Assembly: GCF_013348805.1 (NCBI RefSeq) | Contig: NZ_CP054690.1 | Location: 2,294,001 to 2,358,000, forward strand | Source: Rhodococcus sp. W8901 | GTDB taxonomy: Bacteria > Actinomycetota > Actinomycetes > Mycobacteriales > Mycobacteriaceae | Direction: 5' to 3' | Length of the DNA stretch: 64,000 bases | Part shown: piece by piece, positions 43,029 to 51,019 of the stretch | How positions within the stretch are numbered: position 1 is the stretch's first letter | How the letters are laid out: each line of letters starts with the position of its first letter | Notes under the pieces: generated by a model | Database searches by the model: none | Told to the model about the DNA's origin: nothing | What the model saw: the letters and a program-made list of their open reading frames with translations, nothing else | Translations under genes and position numbers: made by a program

Positions 43029-44030
43029 ATGACCCACTGCTCGGAAACCTCGCCCCCGGCCCTCGGCCCGCAGAACCTGCATGCGCAGGATGCGGTCGAG
43101 GTGCTGGCGGGTGCGACGTCGGTGACGATCCTCTGCCACCTCCAACCCGATGCCGACACGATCGGTAGCGGTCTTGCTCTCGGAATGGTCTTCGAGCGCA
43201 AGGGAATTCCGGTCCAGGTGTCGTTCGCGGCGCCCGCTGACCTGCCGGTGTCGATGTCGGGTCTGCCCGGCACGCACCTGCTGGTTCCGGCGGACGACGT
43301 CGACGAGGACGTCGATCTACTCGTCACCGTCGACTGCGGCAGCACGGGACGGCTCGGCAAGCTGGCGTCCCGTCTGGGCGGGGCGCGGCGGTCGCTGGTG
43401 ATCGACCATCACCGGTCCAACACCCGTTTCGGGATGTTCAACCTGGTCGACGAGTCCGCCGAGGCGACCACGGCCGTGCTGGCGGAAATATTCGACCTGT
43501 GGGGTGTGGAGATCGACGCCGACCTCGCGCACTGCCTGTACGCCGGACTCGTGACCGACAGCGGATGCTTCCGCTGGGTGCAGCCGGGCACACACACCCT
43601 CGCCGAGCGACTGCTCGGCACCGGCATCGACGGCGCCGCCATTGCGCGCCGACTGCTCGACACCCACCCGTTCGGCTGGCTGCCGATGCTCGGCTCCGTG
43701 CTGTCGTCGGCGGCCCTGGTGCCGGACGCCGCGGACGGCCGCGGACTGGTGCACGCGGTGATCCGCTGCGCCGACTCCGCCGGACTCGGGTCCGAGGAAG
43801 TCGAGAGCGTCATCGACATCGTGCGCACCACCTCCGAGGCGGAGGTCGCGGCGGTGTTCAAGGAGTCCGCGCCGGACGTGTGGTCGGTGTCGCTGCGCTC
43901 GAAGGAGTCGGTGGACGTCTCTGCGGTCGCGGAACGGCTCGGGGGCGGCGGGCACCGGTTCGCGGCCGGCTACACCGCGACGGGCACCAGCGAATCGGTC
44001 GTCGCCGCGTTGCAGGAAACCCTCGGCTGA
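43029..44030 (+). CDS. DHH/DHHA1 phosphoesterase, NrnA-like oligoribonuclease/pAp phosphatase
   Basis: 333-aa cytoplasmic enzyme of the NrnA/RecJ-like family that degrades nanoRNAs and, in relatives, dephosphorylates pAp and hydrolyses cyclic dinucleotide products. Metal-binding motifs in order: HLQPDADTIGS, VDCGS, VIDHHRSN, VTDSG; the C-terminal DHHA1 motif is GGGGHRFAAG. Position after rbfA matches the mycobacterial homologue Rv2837c. ATG 43029 lacks a clear Shine-Dalgarno. Confidence 0.92.
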   Translation: MTHCSETSPPALGPQNLHAQDAVEVLAGATSVTILCHLQPDADTIGSGLALGMVFERKGIPVQVSFAAPADLPVSMSGLPGTHLLVPADDVDEDVDLLVTVDCGSTGRLGKLASRLGGARRSLVIDHHRSNTRFGMFNLVDESAEATTAVLAEIFDLWGVEIDADLAHCLYAGLVTDSGCFRWVQPGTHTLAERLLGTGIDGAAIARRLLDTHPFGWLPMLGSVLSSAALVPDAADGRGLVHAVIRCADSAGLGSEEVESVIDIVRTTSEAEVAAVFKESAPDVWSVSLRSKESVDVSAVAERLGGGGHRFAAGYTATGTSESVVAALQETLG

Positions 44031-44031
44031 C

Positions 44032-45399
44032 TTGACCGGCACGACAGACCGCACCACCGAGATCGCCGAGGGCGACGTCGGGGCCCGCCGGATCCTCGGG
44101 CTCGCGCTGCCCGCGCTCGGCGTTCTCGCCGCGGAGCCGCTCTACCTCCTGCTCGACATCGCCGTCGTCGGGCATCTCGGTGCCCTCGCGCTCGCGGGCC
44201 TCGCCGTCGGCGGGCTCGTCCTCGCCCAGGTCAGCACCCAGCTCACGTTCCTCTCGTACGGGACCACCGCGCGGGCGTCGCGCATGCACGGCGCCGGCCG
44301 GGAACGGGACGCGGTCGGGGAGGGTGTGCAGGCCACGTGGCTGGCCCTCGGCATCGGCGCGGCGCTCGTCGCCGTCGTCCAACTGCTGGCCGGGCCCATC
44401 ACGTCGCTGATCGCGGGGTCCGGCGACATTGCCTCCGAGGCGGAGCAATGGCTGCGTGTCGCGGTGTTCGGGGCGCCCCTGATTCTGGTCGCGATGGCCG
44501 GCAACGGCTGGATGCGCGGTGTGCAGAACACCATGCGGCCCTTGCGGTTCGTACTGGTGGGGCAGGCGATCTCGGCGGTGCTGTGTGTGCTGCTGGTGCA
44601 CGGCGTGGCCGGGGCGCCCCGGCTCGAGTTGGTCGGGTCGGCGATCGCGAACGTCGCGGGTCAAGCGACGTCGGCGGTGCTGTTCGGGGTGGCGTTGCTG
44701 CGCTCTGGTGTGCCGCTGCGGCCGCGCGCCGGGATCATGCGGGCGCAGATGGTCCTCGGCCGCGATCTGATCCTGCGGAGCCTGGCCTTCCAGGCGTGCT
44801 TCCTGTCGGCGGCGGCTGTCGCGTCGCGGTTCGGTGCCGCGTCTGTCGCCGCCCACCAGGTGGTGCTGCAGCTGTGGAACCTGGTGTCGCTGACGCTCGA
44901 TTCGCTCGCGATCGCCGCGCAGACCCTGGTGGGGGCCGCACTGGGCCGCAGCGACGTGCGCGGAGCGAAGCGGCTCGCGTGGCGTCTGACGCGTTGGTCG
45001 GCGGTGTTCGCGATGGTGCTGGCCCTGGTGTTCGCGGCCGGGCACACGGTGATCCCGGCGCTGTTCACCGAGGATCCCGCCGTGCTCGACCAGGCGGCGG
45101 TGGCGTGGTGGTTCTTCGTCGGCATCACGCCGGTCGCGGGCGTGGTGTTCGCGCTCGACGGCGTGTTGCTGGGTGCGGGCGATGCCGCGTTCCTGCGGAC
45201 CGCGACGCTGGCCTGCGCACTTGTCGGATTCCTCCCGCTCATCTGGGCGTCGCTGGCCTGGGACTGGGGACTGGCCGGAATCTGGACGGGGCTTACTGTG
45301 TTCCTCATGCTGCGGATGTTCGCTGTGTTGTGGCGCACAGCGTCGGGCCGCTGGGCCGTCGGGGGTTCCGATCTCCAGTTCCGGGAGACGAAAGGGTAG
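44032..45399 (+). CDS. MATE-family efflux transporter (DinF-like)
   Basis: 455-aa, 12-helix multidrug/toxin exporter driven by a cation gradient. Two MatE repeats: LALPALGVLAAEPLYLLLDIAVVGHLG near the N-terminus and the second half from about residue 235 (ILRSLAFQACFLSAAAVASRFGAASVAAHQVV). The TTG start lies one base after the nrnA stop, consistent with translational coupling. Same order as mycobacterial Rv2836c (dinF). Confidence 0.92.
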   Translation: MTGTTDRTTEIAEGDVGARRILGLALPALGVLAAEPLYLLLDIAVVGHLGALALAGLAVGGLVLAQVSTQLTFLSYGTTARASRMHGAGRERDAVGEGVQATWLALGIGAALVAVVQLLAGPITSLIAGSGDIASEAEQWLRVAVFGAPLILVAMAGNGWMRGVQNTMRPLRFVLVGQAISAVLCVLLVHGVAGAPRLELVGSAIANVAGQATSAVLFGVALLRSGVPLRPRAGIMRAQMVLGRDLILRSLAFQACFLSAAAVASRFGAASVAAHQVVLQLWNLVSLTLDSLAIAAQTLVGAALGRSDVRGAKRLAWRLTRWSAVFAMVLALVFAAGHTVIPALFTEDPAVLDQAAVAWWFFVGITPVAGVVFALDGVLLGAGDAAFLRTATLACALVGFLPLIWASLAWDWGLAGIWTGLTVFLMLRMFAVLWRTASGRWAVGGSDLQFRETKG

Positions 45400-45403
45400 T
45401 GGT

Positions 45404-46327
45404 GTGGCAGGGAAGTTGATGGCGGTGAGCGACACACACGTCGGACACCGGGGGAATCGTCCGATCACCGAGGAGATCTTCCCGGACTCGCCCGACGACT
45501 GGCTGATCGTCGCGGGCGACGTCTCGGAGAAGACCGACGACATCCGCTGGGCACTGACGTTGCTGAAGAGTCGTTTCGCGAAGGTGATCTGGGTGCCCGG
45601 CAACCACGAGTTGTGGACCACCGCCAAGGATCCGGTGCAGATGCACGGGAAAGCCCGCTACGACTACCTCGTCGACATGTGCCGCGAGATCGGCGTGCTG
45701 ACGCCGGAGGATCCGTACCCGGTGTGGGAGGGCGAGGGCGGTCCCGCCACGATCGTGCCGATGTTCCTGCTTTACGACTACTCGTTCCTGCCGGCCGGGG
45801 CGATCGACAAGGCCGACGGCCTGCGCATCGCGCGGGACAAGAACGTCGTGGCCACCGACGAGTTCTTGCTGTCGTCGGAGCCCTACGCGACCCGGGACGC
45901 CTGGTGTCGGGCCCGGATCGAGGAGACCCGGCGGCGACTCGACGCCCTGGACCCGACGGTCCCGACCGTCCTGATCAACCACTTCCCGCTGGTCCGTGAG
46001 CCCACCGCCGTCCTGTACTACCCGGAGTTCGCGCTGTGGTGCGGCACCGAGGCGACCAAGGACTGGCATACCCGCTACAACGCCGTGTGCTGTGTGTACG
46101 GCCACCTCCACATTCCCCGCACGACGTACTACGACGGGGTGCGGTTCGAGGAGGTGTCCGTCGGTTACCCGCGCGAGTGGCAGCGCCGCGGCCTGCCCGA
46201 CAAGCTGCTGCGCCAGATCCTGCCGGTGCCGGACTACGCGCCCGGCACCCTGAACAAGTTCGGCGGACACTTTCGGATCACCGCGGAGCAGGAAGCGGAG
46301 TACGAGCGGATGAGAGCGCAGCGTTGA
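45404..46327 (+). CDS. Calcineurin-like metallophosphoesterase
   Basis: 307-aa dinuclear-metal phosphoesterase. Motifs in order: SDTHVGH, AGDVSE, PGNHELW, NHFPL and YGHLHIP. The specific substrate is unknown; the mycobacterial homologue (Rv2795c) likewise lies directly before pptT. GTG 45404 is the first in-frame start after the MATE stop at 45399, with AAAGGG upstream. PptT follows after 11 bp, so the two are probably cotranscribed. Confidence 0.9.
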   Translation: MAGKLMAVSDTHVGHRGNRPITEEIFPDSPDDWLIVAGDVSEKTDDIRWALTLLKSRFAKVIWVPGNHELWTTAKDPVQMHGKARYDYLVDMCREIGVLTPEDPYPVWEGEGGPATIVPMFLLYDYSFLPAGAIDKADGLRIARDKNVVATDEFLLSSEPYATRDAWCRARIEETRRRLDALDPTVPTVLINHFPLVREPTAVLYYPEFALWCGTEATKDWHTRYNAVCCVYGHLHIPRTTYYDGVRFEEVSVGYPREWQRRGLPDKLLRQILPVPDYAPGTLNKFGGHFRITAEQEAEYERMRAQR

Positions 46328-46338
46328 GAGGAACTGGG

Positions 46339-47013
46339 TTGATCGAGCGCATTCTGCCCACCGGTGTCGCCTCGGCGGAGCTGTTCGAGGACCCGCCCGG
46401 CCTGCAGCCGCATCCGCAGGAGGAGTCGCTGATCGCGAAGGCGGTCGAGAAGCGCCGCCGCGAGTTCATCGGCGCCCGCCACTGCGCCCGGCTCGCTATG
46501 GCGGACCTGGGGATGGAACCGGCCCCGATTCTGCGGGGCGACAACGGTTCTCCCGTGTGGCCGCGGGGCGTCGTGGGGAGCCTGACGCACTGCGACGGCT
46601 ACCGCGCCGCGGTCCTCGGCTACGCGATGCAGGTCCGCAGCGTCGGCATCGACGCCGAGCCGAACGGGCCACTGCCCGACGGCGTTCTTGACGCCGTGAG
46701 CCTGCCCGAGGAACGCGAGTGGCTCACCGGCGTCGACCCGGCCGTCGTGCACTGGGATCGGCTGCTGTTCTGCGCCAAGGAGGCCACCTACAAGGCGTGG
46801 TTCCCACTGACGCGGCGCTGGCTCGGTTTCGAGGACGCACACATCACGTTCACCGGCGGGACCGAAAGCGCCGGCGGTGGGGCGATGGGTTCCTTCCATT
46901 CGAGGCTTCTGGTGCCGGGCGGAACGACCGACGGATCAGCGCCGCTGGTCAGCTTCGACGGCCGCTGGCTGGTGTCGGACGGGCTGATCGTCACGGCCAT
47001 CTCGGTGAGCTGA
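46339..47013 (+). CDS. pptT: 4'-phosphopantetheinyl transferase PptT
   Basis: 224-aa Sfp-type transferase that moves phosphopantetheine from CoA to carrier proteins of polyketide, non-ribosomal peptide and mycolic-acid-type synthases. Key motifs: VGSLTHCDGYRAAVLG, VGIDAEPNGPLPDGV (metal-binding Asp/Glu), and HWDRLLFCAKEATYKAWFP (catalytic Glu/Lys). Very similar to M. tuberculosis PptT as recalled. TTG 46339 is chosen for the GAGAGGAA site; the frame is open upstream but overlaps the phosphoesterase gene. Confidence 0.95.
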   Translation: MIERILPTGVASAELFEDPPGLQPHPQEESLIAKAVEKRRREFIGARHCARLAMADLGMEPAPILRGDNGSPVWPRGVVGSLTHCDGYRAAVLGYAMQVRSVGIDAEPNGPLPDGVLDAVSLPEEREWLTGVDPAVVHWDRLLFCAKEATYKAWFPLTRRWLGFEDAHITFTGGTESAGGGAMGSFHSRLLVPGGTTDGSAPLVSFDGRWLVSDGLIVTAISVS

Positions 47014-47062
47014 GTAGGAGCCGAGTCGGTGATCCGACCGGCGGCTGGCAGAATCGGACCAC

Positions 47063-47989
47063 GTGTCCAAGTCTCAAAAACCGTCCTCCGGCCTCGTCGG
47101 CGCCGGCCTGCTGATCGTCGACAAGGATGCGGGGATGACCAGCCACGACGTGGTCGCCCGGTGCCGGAAGCTGCTCAACACCCGCAAGGTGGGCCACGCC
47201 GGAACCCTCGACCCGATGGCGACCGGTGTGCTGATCCTCGGTGTGGAACGAGCGACCAAGCTGCTAGGACTGCTGGCATTGACCACCAAGTCGTACAGCG
47301 CGACGATCCGGCTGGGCCAGGCCACCACGACCGACGACGCGGAGGGGGAGGTCCTCTCGACCTCGGACGCGTCGGCCGTCACCGACGAGCAGATCGCGGC
47401 CGAGGTTGCCAAGCTCACCGGCGACATCCAGCAGGTGCCGGCGAGTGTGAGCGCCATCAAGGTCGACGGTCAGCGCGCTCACGCCCGGATCCGTGCGGGG
47501 GAGGAGGTCACGCTCGCGGCCCGTCCCGTGACGGTCTCCCGCTTCGAGGTGCTGGCGCGGCGCGACGTGCCGTCCGAGGACGGGGGATTCGTCGACCTCG
47601 ACGTGGACGTCGACTGCTCGTCCGGCACTTACATCCGCGCACTCGCCCGGGATCTGGGTGCGACGCTCGGAGTCGGTGGCCATCTGACGGCGCTGCGACG
47701 CACCAGCGTCGGGCCGTTCACACTCGAGCATGCCCGCACCCTGGACCAGCTCGCGGACGATCCGGGCGTCAGCCTCGACATCGACCAGGCCGCACAGACG
47801 GCGTTCCCGCACCGGCAGATCACCGCCGAGGAGGCCGAATCGATCAGCCAGGGCCGGTGGCTCGAGCCGATCGGGTTGAAGGGCGTGTACGCGGCGATCG
47901 ACCCGAACGGGCACACCATCGCCCTGCTGCAGGAGCGCGGCAAGCGGGCCAGTTCGGTGATGGTGGTGCGGCCGGCGACCCTCCAGTAG
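47063..47989 (+). CDS. truB: tRNA pseudouridine-55 synthase TruB
   Basis: 308-aa enzyme making pseudouridine 55 in the T-arm of tRNAs. Catalytic Asp in GHAGTLDPMATGVL (about residue 52), then KSYSATIRLGQATTTDDAEGE and the C-terminal PUA-like part. The GTG at 47063 is the start. It converges on a small secreted-protein gene with 9 bp between their stops. Confidence 0.97.
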   Translation: MSKSQKPSSGLVGAGLLIVDKDAGMTSHDVVARCRKLLNTRKVGHAGTLDPMATGVLILGVERATKLLGLLALTTKSYSATIRLGQATTTDDAEGEVLSTSDASAVTDEQIAAEVAKLTGDIQQVPASVSAIKVDGQRAHARIRAGEEVTLAARPVTVSRFEVLARRDVPSEDGGFVDLDVDVDCSSGTYIRALARDLGATLGVGGHLTALRRTSVGPFTLEHARTLDQLADDPGVSLDIDQAAQTAFPHRQITAEEAESISQGRWLEPIGLKGVYAAIDPNGHTIALLQERGKRASSVMVVRPATLQ

Positions 47990-47998
47990 CGCAGGTGT

Positions 47999-48409
47999 TC
48001 AGCTGCCCGGAATGAACCCCGGGTAGACGAAATGCACCGGCCCGCCACCGGGCTCGTTCGACCCCATCGATCCGGGGTAGTCCATCGGCAGGTGGACCAG
48101 CTTGTGCGGATTTCCCTCGCGGTCGGCCTGCCAGCACTCGGACAGGACGCCGTGGAAGCCGGTGCACACGATGCGGGTGCTGGTGCCGAAGGGTGACGTC
48201 AGCCGGTTGCGGCTGACGAACGGATTCCAGTAGTCCGGGTCGGTGGGCGTCAGGAAGCCGTAGTACTCGGCGGGACCGGTGGCGCTGGGGTAGGGCGGGA
48301 CCGGCGGCCATTCGTCCGCGGAGGCGATTCCGGCACCGGCGACGGCGACGGCACCGATGGCGGACACGGTCGCGGCCGATCGTGCGATCCGACGGACGAC
48401 TGAGTTCAT
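47999..48409 (-). CDS. Small secreted protein of unknown function
   Basis: 136-aa protein with a clear signal peptide (MNSVVRRIARSAATVSAIGAVAVAGAGIASA, cleavage after ASA at about residue 31). The mature part is Pro/Gly/Tyr-rich with two cysteines (IVCTGFHG, SECWQAD) that may form a disulfide, and motifs such as WNPFVSRNRLTSPFG. Similar short exported proteins are common in Rhodococcus and Nocardia, but I do not recognise a named family. ATG 48409 with GAGG upstream is preferred over GTG 48412. Confidence 0.75.
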   Translation of the reverse strand: MNSVVRRIARSAATVSAIGAVAVAGAGIASADEWPPVPPYPSATGPAEYYGFLTPTDPDYWNPFVSRNRLTSPFGTSTRIVCTGFHGVLSECWQADREGNPHKLVHLPMDYPGSMGSNEPGGGPVHFVYPGFIPGS

Positions 48410-48461
48410 CACGGACCTCGTTCCGGTCGTGTGCCGCCCGACGTGGTGCGGTGAGCCGAGC

Positions 48462-49172
48462 CTAGACCAGCCAGATGGCCTGTGCGGCAGGGTTGCCGAG
48501 GTCGACGGTGTCCGGCCGCGCGTCGAGCCGGATCGACACGGTGCCGGCGAAGTCGCGACGTTCGACGACGGCGATCTCGGTGTCGAGTGCGATCCCGACC
48601 GAGTCGAAGTAGCGCAGCATCGCCGGATCGGCGTCGGAGATGCGGGCGACGCGCCCGGAATCGCCGTCCTGGAAGTCGCTGAGCTGGCGGGCCGGCGGCG
48701 TGGGCACCGAGCCGTCGGCGGCCGGAATGGGATCGCCGTGCGGATCGCGCTCGGGGAATCCGAGCTTGGCGTCCATCCGGTCGATCATGCGGTCCGAGAC
48801 GGCGTGCTCGAGAACCTCCGCCTCGTCGTGCACCTCGTCCCAGCCGTACCCGAGTTCGTTGACGAGGAACGTCTCGATGAGCCGGTGCCGGCGCACCATC
48901 GACACGGCCGCGGACCGGCCGGCGTCGGTCAGCGCGATCGAACCGTACCGGGCATGGTCGACCAGACCCTGGTCGGACAGCTTGCGGATGGCCTCCGAGA
49001 CGGTGGATGCCGAGACGCCGATCCGCTCGGCCAGCAGCTTGGTCGACACCCGCTCGCGCGACCATTCCTGGACCGTCCAGATCACCTTGAGGTAGTCCTG
49101 CGCCACCGACGACAAGGTCTCCGGGCGGGTCACCTCGCTCGGAGGGGTTACGTCTGACTTCTGCGTGGCCAC
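48462..49172 (-). CDS. DtxR-family metal-dependent regulator (SirR/MntR-like)
   Basis: 236-aa regulator: N-terminal winged helix (SVAQDYLKVIWTVQEW, LLAERIGVSASTVSEAIRKLSDQGLV), dimerisation/metal-binding domain (HRLIETFLVNELGYGWDEVHDEAEVLEHAVSDRMIDRMD), and a C-terminal FeoA/SH3-like domain (about 165-236). Ligands His, Glu and Cys/Met-type positions suggest Mn or Fe sensing; homologue position matches Rv2788 (sirR) in M. tuberculosis. GTG 49172 is preferred over TTG 49190 because TAAGCT sits 7 bp upstream. Confidence 0.9.
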   Translation of the reverse strand: MATQKSDVTPPSEVTRPETLSSVAQDYLKVIWTVQEWSRERVSTKLLAERIGVSASTVSEAIRKLSDQGLVDHARYGSIALTDAGRSAAVSMVRRHRLIETFLVNELGYGWDEVHDEAEVLEHAVSDRMIDRMDAKLGFPERDPHGDPIPAADGSVPTPPARQLSDFQDGDSGRVARISDADPAMLRYFDSVGIALDTEIAVVERRDFAGTVSIRLDARPDTVDLGNPAAQAIWLV

Positions 49173-49179
49173 GGTTACG

Positions 49180-49185
49180 AGCTTA
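49180..49185 (-). promoter_or_regulatory. -10 box TAAGCT, leaderless promoter for the DtxR-family gene
   Basis: On the minus strand TAAGCT ends 7 nt before GTG 49172. The overlapping TTAGGCAA (plus strand 49183-49190) looks like half of a DtxR/IdeR-type box, which could allow autoregulation. Confidence 0.35.
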
Positions 49186-49324
49186 GGCAACAGTCACCCG
49201 GGACACACATCAACATCCCGTCGGACACACCGCTGCCGTGCGCACAACGGACACCGGAGTCGCCGACCGGTTCGTTGATCGCGCAACATGATCAGCGGAT
49301 TCGCACCGCAGAGTCGGTCCGAAC

Positions 49325-49353
49325 GTGACCGGCGTCCGCAGTGGCCGTAGGCT
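49325..49353 (+). promoter_or_regulatory. Promoter of ribF, leaderless
   Basis: GTGACC (49325-49330), 17 bp, TAGGCT (49348-49353), then 7 nt to the ribF GTG at 49361. This is the best-formed member of the start-proximal -10 group in the window. No FMN riboswitch is visible. Confidence 0.5.
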
Positions 49354-49360
49354 GCCACCT

Positions 49361-50332
49361 GTGCAGAGATGGCGAGGTCTGGACGATGTGCCGGCGGACT
49401 GGGGGCGTTGTGTCCTGACGATCGGCGTTTTCGACGGCGTGCACCGTGGGCACGCGCAACTGATTTCCCGCGCGGTCGGCGCGGCTCGTGAGCGTGGAAT
49501 TCCCAGTGTCCTCATGACATTCGATCCGCATCCGGCGGAGGTCGTGCGCCCGGGTAGTCACCCGGCGCAGCTGACGACGCTGCCGCGGCGGGCCGAGTTG
49601 GCCGAGGAGTTGGGAATCGACGTCTTCTGCGTCATGCCCTTCACGACGGAGTTCATGAAGCTCTCTCCCGAGCGGTACGTCCACGAGATCCTGGTCGAGC
49701 GTCTGCATGTCGCAGAGGTCGTCGTCGGCGAGAACTTCACGTTCGGTCGCAAGGCGGCCGGCAATGTCGACCTGCTCCGTGAGACGGGCGCGCGGTTCGG
49801 ATTCGCCGTCGACGGTGTGAACCTGCTCGCCGAGCACGCCGTCACCTTCTCCTCGACCTACATCCGCTCGTGCGTCGACGCGGGAGACGTCGCGGCGGCC
49901 ACGGAGGCGCTCGGACGCCCGCACCGCGTCGAAGGCGTCGTCGTGCACGGCGACGGTCGTGGGCGTGGGCTCGGCTTCCCGACCGCGAACATCGCACCGC
50001 CGATGTACTCGGCGATTCCCGCGGACGGCGTGTATGCGGCGTGGTTCACCGTCCTGGGCGCCGGCCCGGTCGAGGGCACGGTGGAGCCGGGACAGCGCTA
50101 CCAGGCGGCTGTCTCGGTGGGTACCAACCCGACCTTCTCCGGCCGTACCCGCACCGTCGAGGCATTCGTGCTCGACCGGGAGGCCGACCTGTACGGCCAG
50201 CACGTCGCGGTCGACTTCGTCGAGCGCGTTCGAGGCATGGAGAAGTTCGACTCGGTGGACGCGCTGATCGAGGAGATGGGCCGCGACGCCGAGAAGGCCC
50301 GCAAGATCCTCACCGAGGCTGCCGAGCACTGA
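49361..50332 (+). CDS. ribF: Bifunctional riboflavin kinase/FMN adenylyltransferase
   Basis: 323-aa enzyme producing FMN and FAD from riboflavin. The N-terminal adenylyltransferase has GVFDGVHRGH (about residues 23-32) and TFSSTYIRSCVDAGD. The C-terminal flavokinase has GDGRGRGLGFPTANI and DGVYAAW. GTG 49361 gives the N-terminus QRWRGLDDVPADWGRCVLTIGVFDG, matching mycobacterial RibF; an earlier GTG at 49325 is part of the promoter. Confidence 0.96.
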   Translation: MQRWRGLDDVPADWGRCVLTIGVFDGVHRGHAQLISRAVGAARERGIPSVLMTFDPHPAEVVRPGSHPAQLTTLPRRAELAEELGIDVFCVMPFTTEFMKLSPERYVHEILVERLHVAEVVVGENFTFGRKAAGNVDLLRETGARFGFAVDGVNLLAEHAVTFSSTYIRSCVDAGDVAAATEALGRPHRVEGVVVHGDGRGRGLGFPTANIAPPMYSAIPADGVYAAWFTVLGAGPVEGTVEPGQRYQAAVSVGTNPTFSGRTRTVEAFVLDREADLYGQHVAVDFVERVRGMEKFDSVDALIEEMGRDAEKARKILTEAAEH

Positions 50333-50350
50333 CCGAGGCGCCGTACCTGG

Positions 50351-50356
50351 TAGGAT
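50351..50356 (+). promoter_or_regulatory. -10 candidate TAGGAT for rpsO
   Basis: TAGGAT at 50351-50356 with CTGACC 16 bp upstream (50329-50334). Expected start near 50363, giving a leader of about 105 nt before rpsO, where S15 autoregulation could act. Confidence 0.35.
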
Positions 50357-50467
50357 TTCCCGCTGGTGTGTGCTGCGGTTCGCGGCGGCCGCACCCGTCG
50401 GGGGTCCGGTGCGAGCCGGAATCGCCGATTTCCATTCACGCGGACGTCAGTTACAGGAGTGCACCAA

Positions 50468-50737
50468 GTGGCATTGACCACCGAGCAGAAGAAGCAGATC
50501 CTCGGCGAGTACGGACTGCACGAGACCGACACCGGTTCGCCGGAGGCGCAGGTGGCCATGCTCACCAAGCGCATCGTCGATCTCACCGAGCACCTGAAGA
50601 TGCACAAGCACGACCACCACTCCCGCCGCGGCCTGCTGCTGCTGGTCGGACGCCGTCGTCGTCTGCTCAAGTACGTCCAGAAGGTCGACATCGCCCGCTA
50701 CCGTTCGCTCATCGAGCGTCTCGGCCTGCGCCGATAA
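50468..50737 (+). CDS. rpsO: 30S ribosomal protein S15
   Basis: 89-aa primary 16S rRNA-binding protein. The sequence [15 protein letters not shown]...[16 protein letters not shown]...[29 protein letters not shown] is diagnostic. GTG 50468 follows TACAGGAG. rpsO-pnp adjacency is conserved across bacteria. Confidence 0.98.
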   Translation: MALTTEQKKQILGEYGLHETDTGSPEAQVAMLTKRIVDLTEHLKMHKHDHHSRRGLLLLVGRRRRLLKYVQKVDIARYRSLIERLGLRR

Positions 50738-50770
50738 GACGGTCACACGGCGAGTTGGCTCGCCGACCTC

Positions 50771-50830
50771 ACCGATAGCCAGCGAGGCTTGCATGGTCGA
50801 TGCTTAGACTGAGCCTCGTTGGCTATCGGT
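50771..50830 (+). promoter_or_regulatory. Long rpsO-pnp intergenic hairpin (probable RNase III site)
   Basis: Arms 50771-50789 and 50812-50830 pair over 19 bp with one G-U wobble, with a 22-nt loop that contains a smaller GCAT/ATGC stem. It lies 33 bp after rpsO and 190 bp before pnp. In E. coli and Streptomyces a hairpin at this place is cut by RNase III and lets PNPase control its own mRNA; the same is inferred here. It could also attenuate rpsO transcription. Confidence 0.6.
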
Positions 50831-51019
50831 GTTTGCACCACCCCCGCCGCCCGCGCCTGCAGCCGTGGCGTCGGTCTTCGGTAGTGGCCCTCCGGATGCA
50901 ATCCGGCAGGCTTCGATCGATGGCCGCCTCCGCACTGTGAGGGGTGCGCAGCCGCGACCAGGAGGGTCGCGGCGCCCATGCGGATACGGCAAAAGACGAG
51001 AGGGAAGAGAAGAAAAGAA

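Noticed and set aside
43858-45627. 589-codon open frame on the minus strand opposite the MATE gene
   Set aside because: Antisense shadow of a clearly conserved transporter gene; Arg/Glu/Gln-biased product without family resemblance.
49191-49324. Possible FMN riboswitch before ribF
   Set aside because: No conserved RFN-element helices or key boxes are visible and the transcript appears leaderless.
50978-51019. Longer pnp start giving a basic N-terminus ([14 protein letters not shown])
   Set aside because: Relatives start near the chosen ATG; the extra residues are not conserved and lie in the leader.
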